Assembly: GCA_026390275.1 (NCBI GenBank)
Contig: JAPLGF010000122.1
Location: forward strand, 1-6,503
Direction: 5' to 3'
From: Candidatus Atribacteria bacterium
Lineage (GTDB): Bacteria > Atribacterota > Atribacteria > Atribacterales > Atribacteraceae
Length of the DNA: 6,503 nt
Below the pieces are notes generated by a model, which was given only the letters and a program-made list of their open reading frames with translations, did no database searches and was not told the DNA's origin. This document shows, one piece after another, positions 5,980-6,503 of the stretch. Numbering within the stretch: the first letter of the stretch is position 1; the number at the start of each line of letters is the position of its first letter. The translations under genes were made by a program, and so were the position numbers.

Positions 5980-6176
5980 ATACTTCATTGGATAACGGAT
6001 AAACCGGATGACCCTACTGAGGCAGACGCCTTTTCTTCGGGATCAGCTTCCCGGGCTCTCGTCAGTCCTGATACATTGGAAGCCTCTCACTCTGTGCCTC
6101 CTCGCTGGAAAAATAATTCAGGACCACTTCCCGGTCAACGCTATAACGGTATTCAATTTTTTAAGATATTGAGTAT

Positions 6177-6206
6177 ATTATGACACAACCCATCGGAAAA
6201 ATTCAA
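6177..6206 (-). promoter_or_regulatory. Probable sigma-70 type promoter of the arg operon
   Basis: On the transcript strand TTGAAT (6201-6206) and CATAAT (6177-6182) are separated by 18 bp, putting the start near 6170, a sensible distance before T-box Stem I. The -35 box overlaps the stop codon of the upstream gene. I see no terminator after that gene, so readthrough into the leader is also possible. Confidence 0.6.
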
Positions 6207-6503
6207 TCCAAGAAGCCCAGCGAAAGCAAGGTTTTTTTCAACTTTTCTTCTTTATCCTTCTCCAAAGGGAAAAGAGGAAGTCGCACACTTCCCACATTCC
6301 ATCCTAAGAGGTTCATTGCCGCCTTCACGGGAATGGGATTGGTGGAAATAAAAATGATCTTGAAAAGCGGGTAGAGCCGAAGATGAATCGCCCGGGCTTC
6401 CGGCACCCTTCCCTGGAAGAAAAGAGTGATCATTTCTTTGATCTCCCGGGTGGCAATATGGGAGGCGACACTTATCACCCCGGTCCCTCCCAGGGCCAGC
6501 ACT
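6203..6503 (-). CDS. dapA: 4-hydroxy-tetrahydrodipicolinate synthase, C-terminal part only
   Basis: About 100 C-terminal residues of a DapA-family class I aldolase-type enzyme, which condenses pyruvate with aspartate semialdehyde in lysine and diaminopimelate synthesis. The visible part begins VLALGGTGVISVASHIA, matching the conserved GG-GVISV segment after the catalytic core. It continues with the helical C-terminal domain, STNPIPVKAAMNLLGWNVGSVRLPL, and the usual KL-K-L-SLGFLD-type end. The Schiff-base lysine and the catalytic tyrosine lie outside the window, so other members of the DapA/N-acetylneuraminate lyase family are not strictly excluded, though the NP-P-K-A-N--G motif favours DapA. 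The TGA stop at 6203-6205 sits within the promoter of the arg operon. Confidence 0.9.
   Translation of the reverse strand, partial: VLALGGTGVISVASHIATREIKEMITLFFQGRVPEARAIHLRLYPLFKIIFISTNPIPVKAAMNLLGWNVGSVRLPLFPLEKDKEEKLKKTLLSLGFLD

Larger units (their letters stand above)
5899..6170 (-). ncRNA. T-box riboswitch leader, probably arginine tRNA responsive
   Basis: The leader precedes argC. Stem I is supported by CCGGG (6130-6134) with CCCGG (6051-6055), GTCCTGA (6118-6124) with TCAGGAC (6065-6071), and an apical stem GGAGGC (6096-6101) with GCTTCC (6078-6083). An AGCGA element (6102-6106) matches the expected AG bulge. The internal loop between the two lower helices reads TGACGAGAG on its 3' side. 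It offers CGA (6059-6061) or AGA (6057-6059) as specifier; both are arginine codons. CTGATCCC (6039-6046) with TCAGTAGGGTCA (6009-6020) around a GGC/GCC hairpin (6021-6030) fits the Stem IIA/B pseudoknot. The T-box, antiterminator and terminator complete it. Uncharged tRNA-Arg should allow readthrough into the arg genes. Confidence 0.9.

Noticed and set aside
5990..6150. CCGTTAT present twice in the leader as a direct repeat
   Set aside because: It is only 7 bp and in the same orientation, so it cannot form a stem; probably chance.

Overview
The window holds most of an arginine-biosynthesis gene cluster, all on the minus strand and read from right to left. Upstream (right edge) is the 3' end of a dapA-type gene (dihydrodipicolinate synthase, lysine/diaminopimelate pathway). 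Then come a promoter and a roughly 330-nt leader that is a recognisable T-box riboswitch ending in an intrinsic terminator. After it follow argC, argJ, argB, argD and the N-terminal three quarters of argG, which runs off the left edge.

Together ArgJ (acetyl-group recycling), ArgB (kinase), ArgC (reductase) and ArgD (aminotransferase) take glutamate to ornithine through acetylated intermediates. ArgG joins citrulline and aspartate later in the pathway. argF and argH are not in the window. argC-argJ-argB are tightly packed (12- and 9-nt gaps, Shine-Dalgarno sites overlapping the preceding stop codons). The later gaps are looser: 91 nt between argB and argD, and 494 nt between argD and argG. Both looser gaps are filled with short degenerate tandem repeats of 7- and 8-bp units in a modular order. 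The larger gap also holds a GC-rich hairpin and a G-quadruplex-type G-run motif on the mRNA strand.

The most unusual feature is in argG. The reading frame is a normal argininosuccinate synthase up to about residue 275, just past the predicted citrulline-binding Tyr. It then continues open into at least 49 residues in which 27 are Asp or Glu and none is Lys or Arg, up to the window edge. The usual C-terminal region is not seen at its expected place. Whether it resumes beyond the window cannot be told from here.

Organism: a bacterium of roughly 50% GC with strong GGAGG-type ribosome binding sites and T-box control of amino-acid genes. This suggests a Firmicutes-like or related deep-branching lineage that uses T-boxes. 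I cannot name it with confidence.
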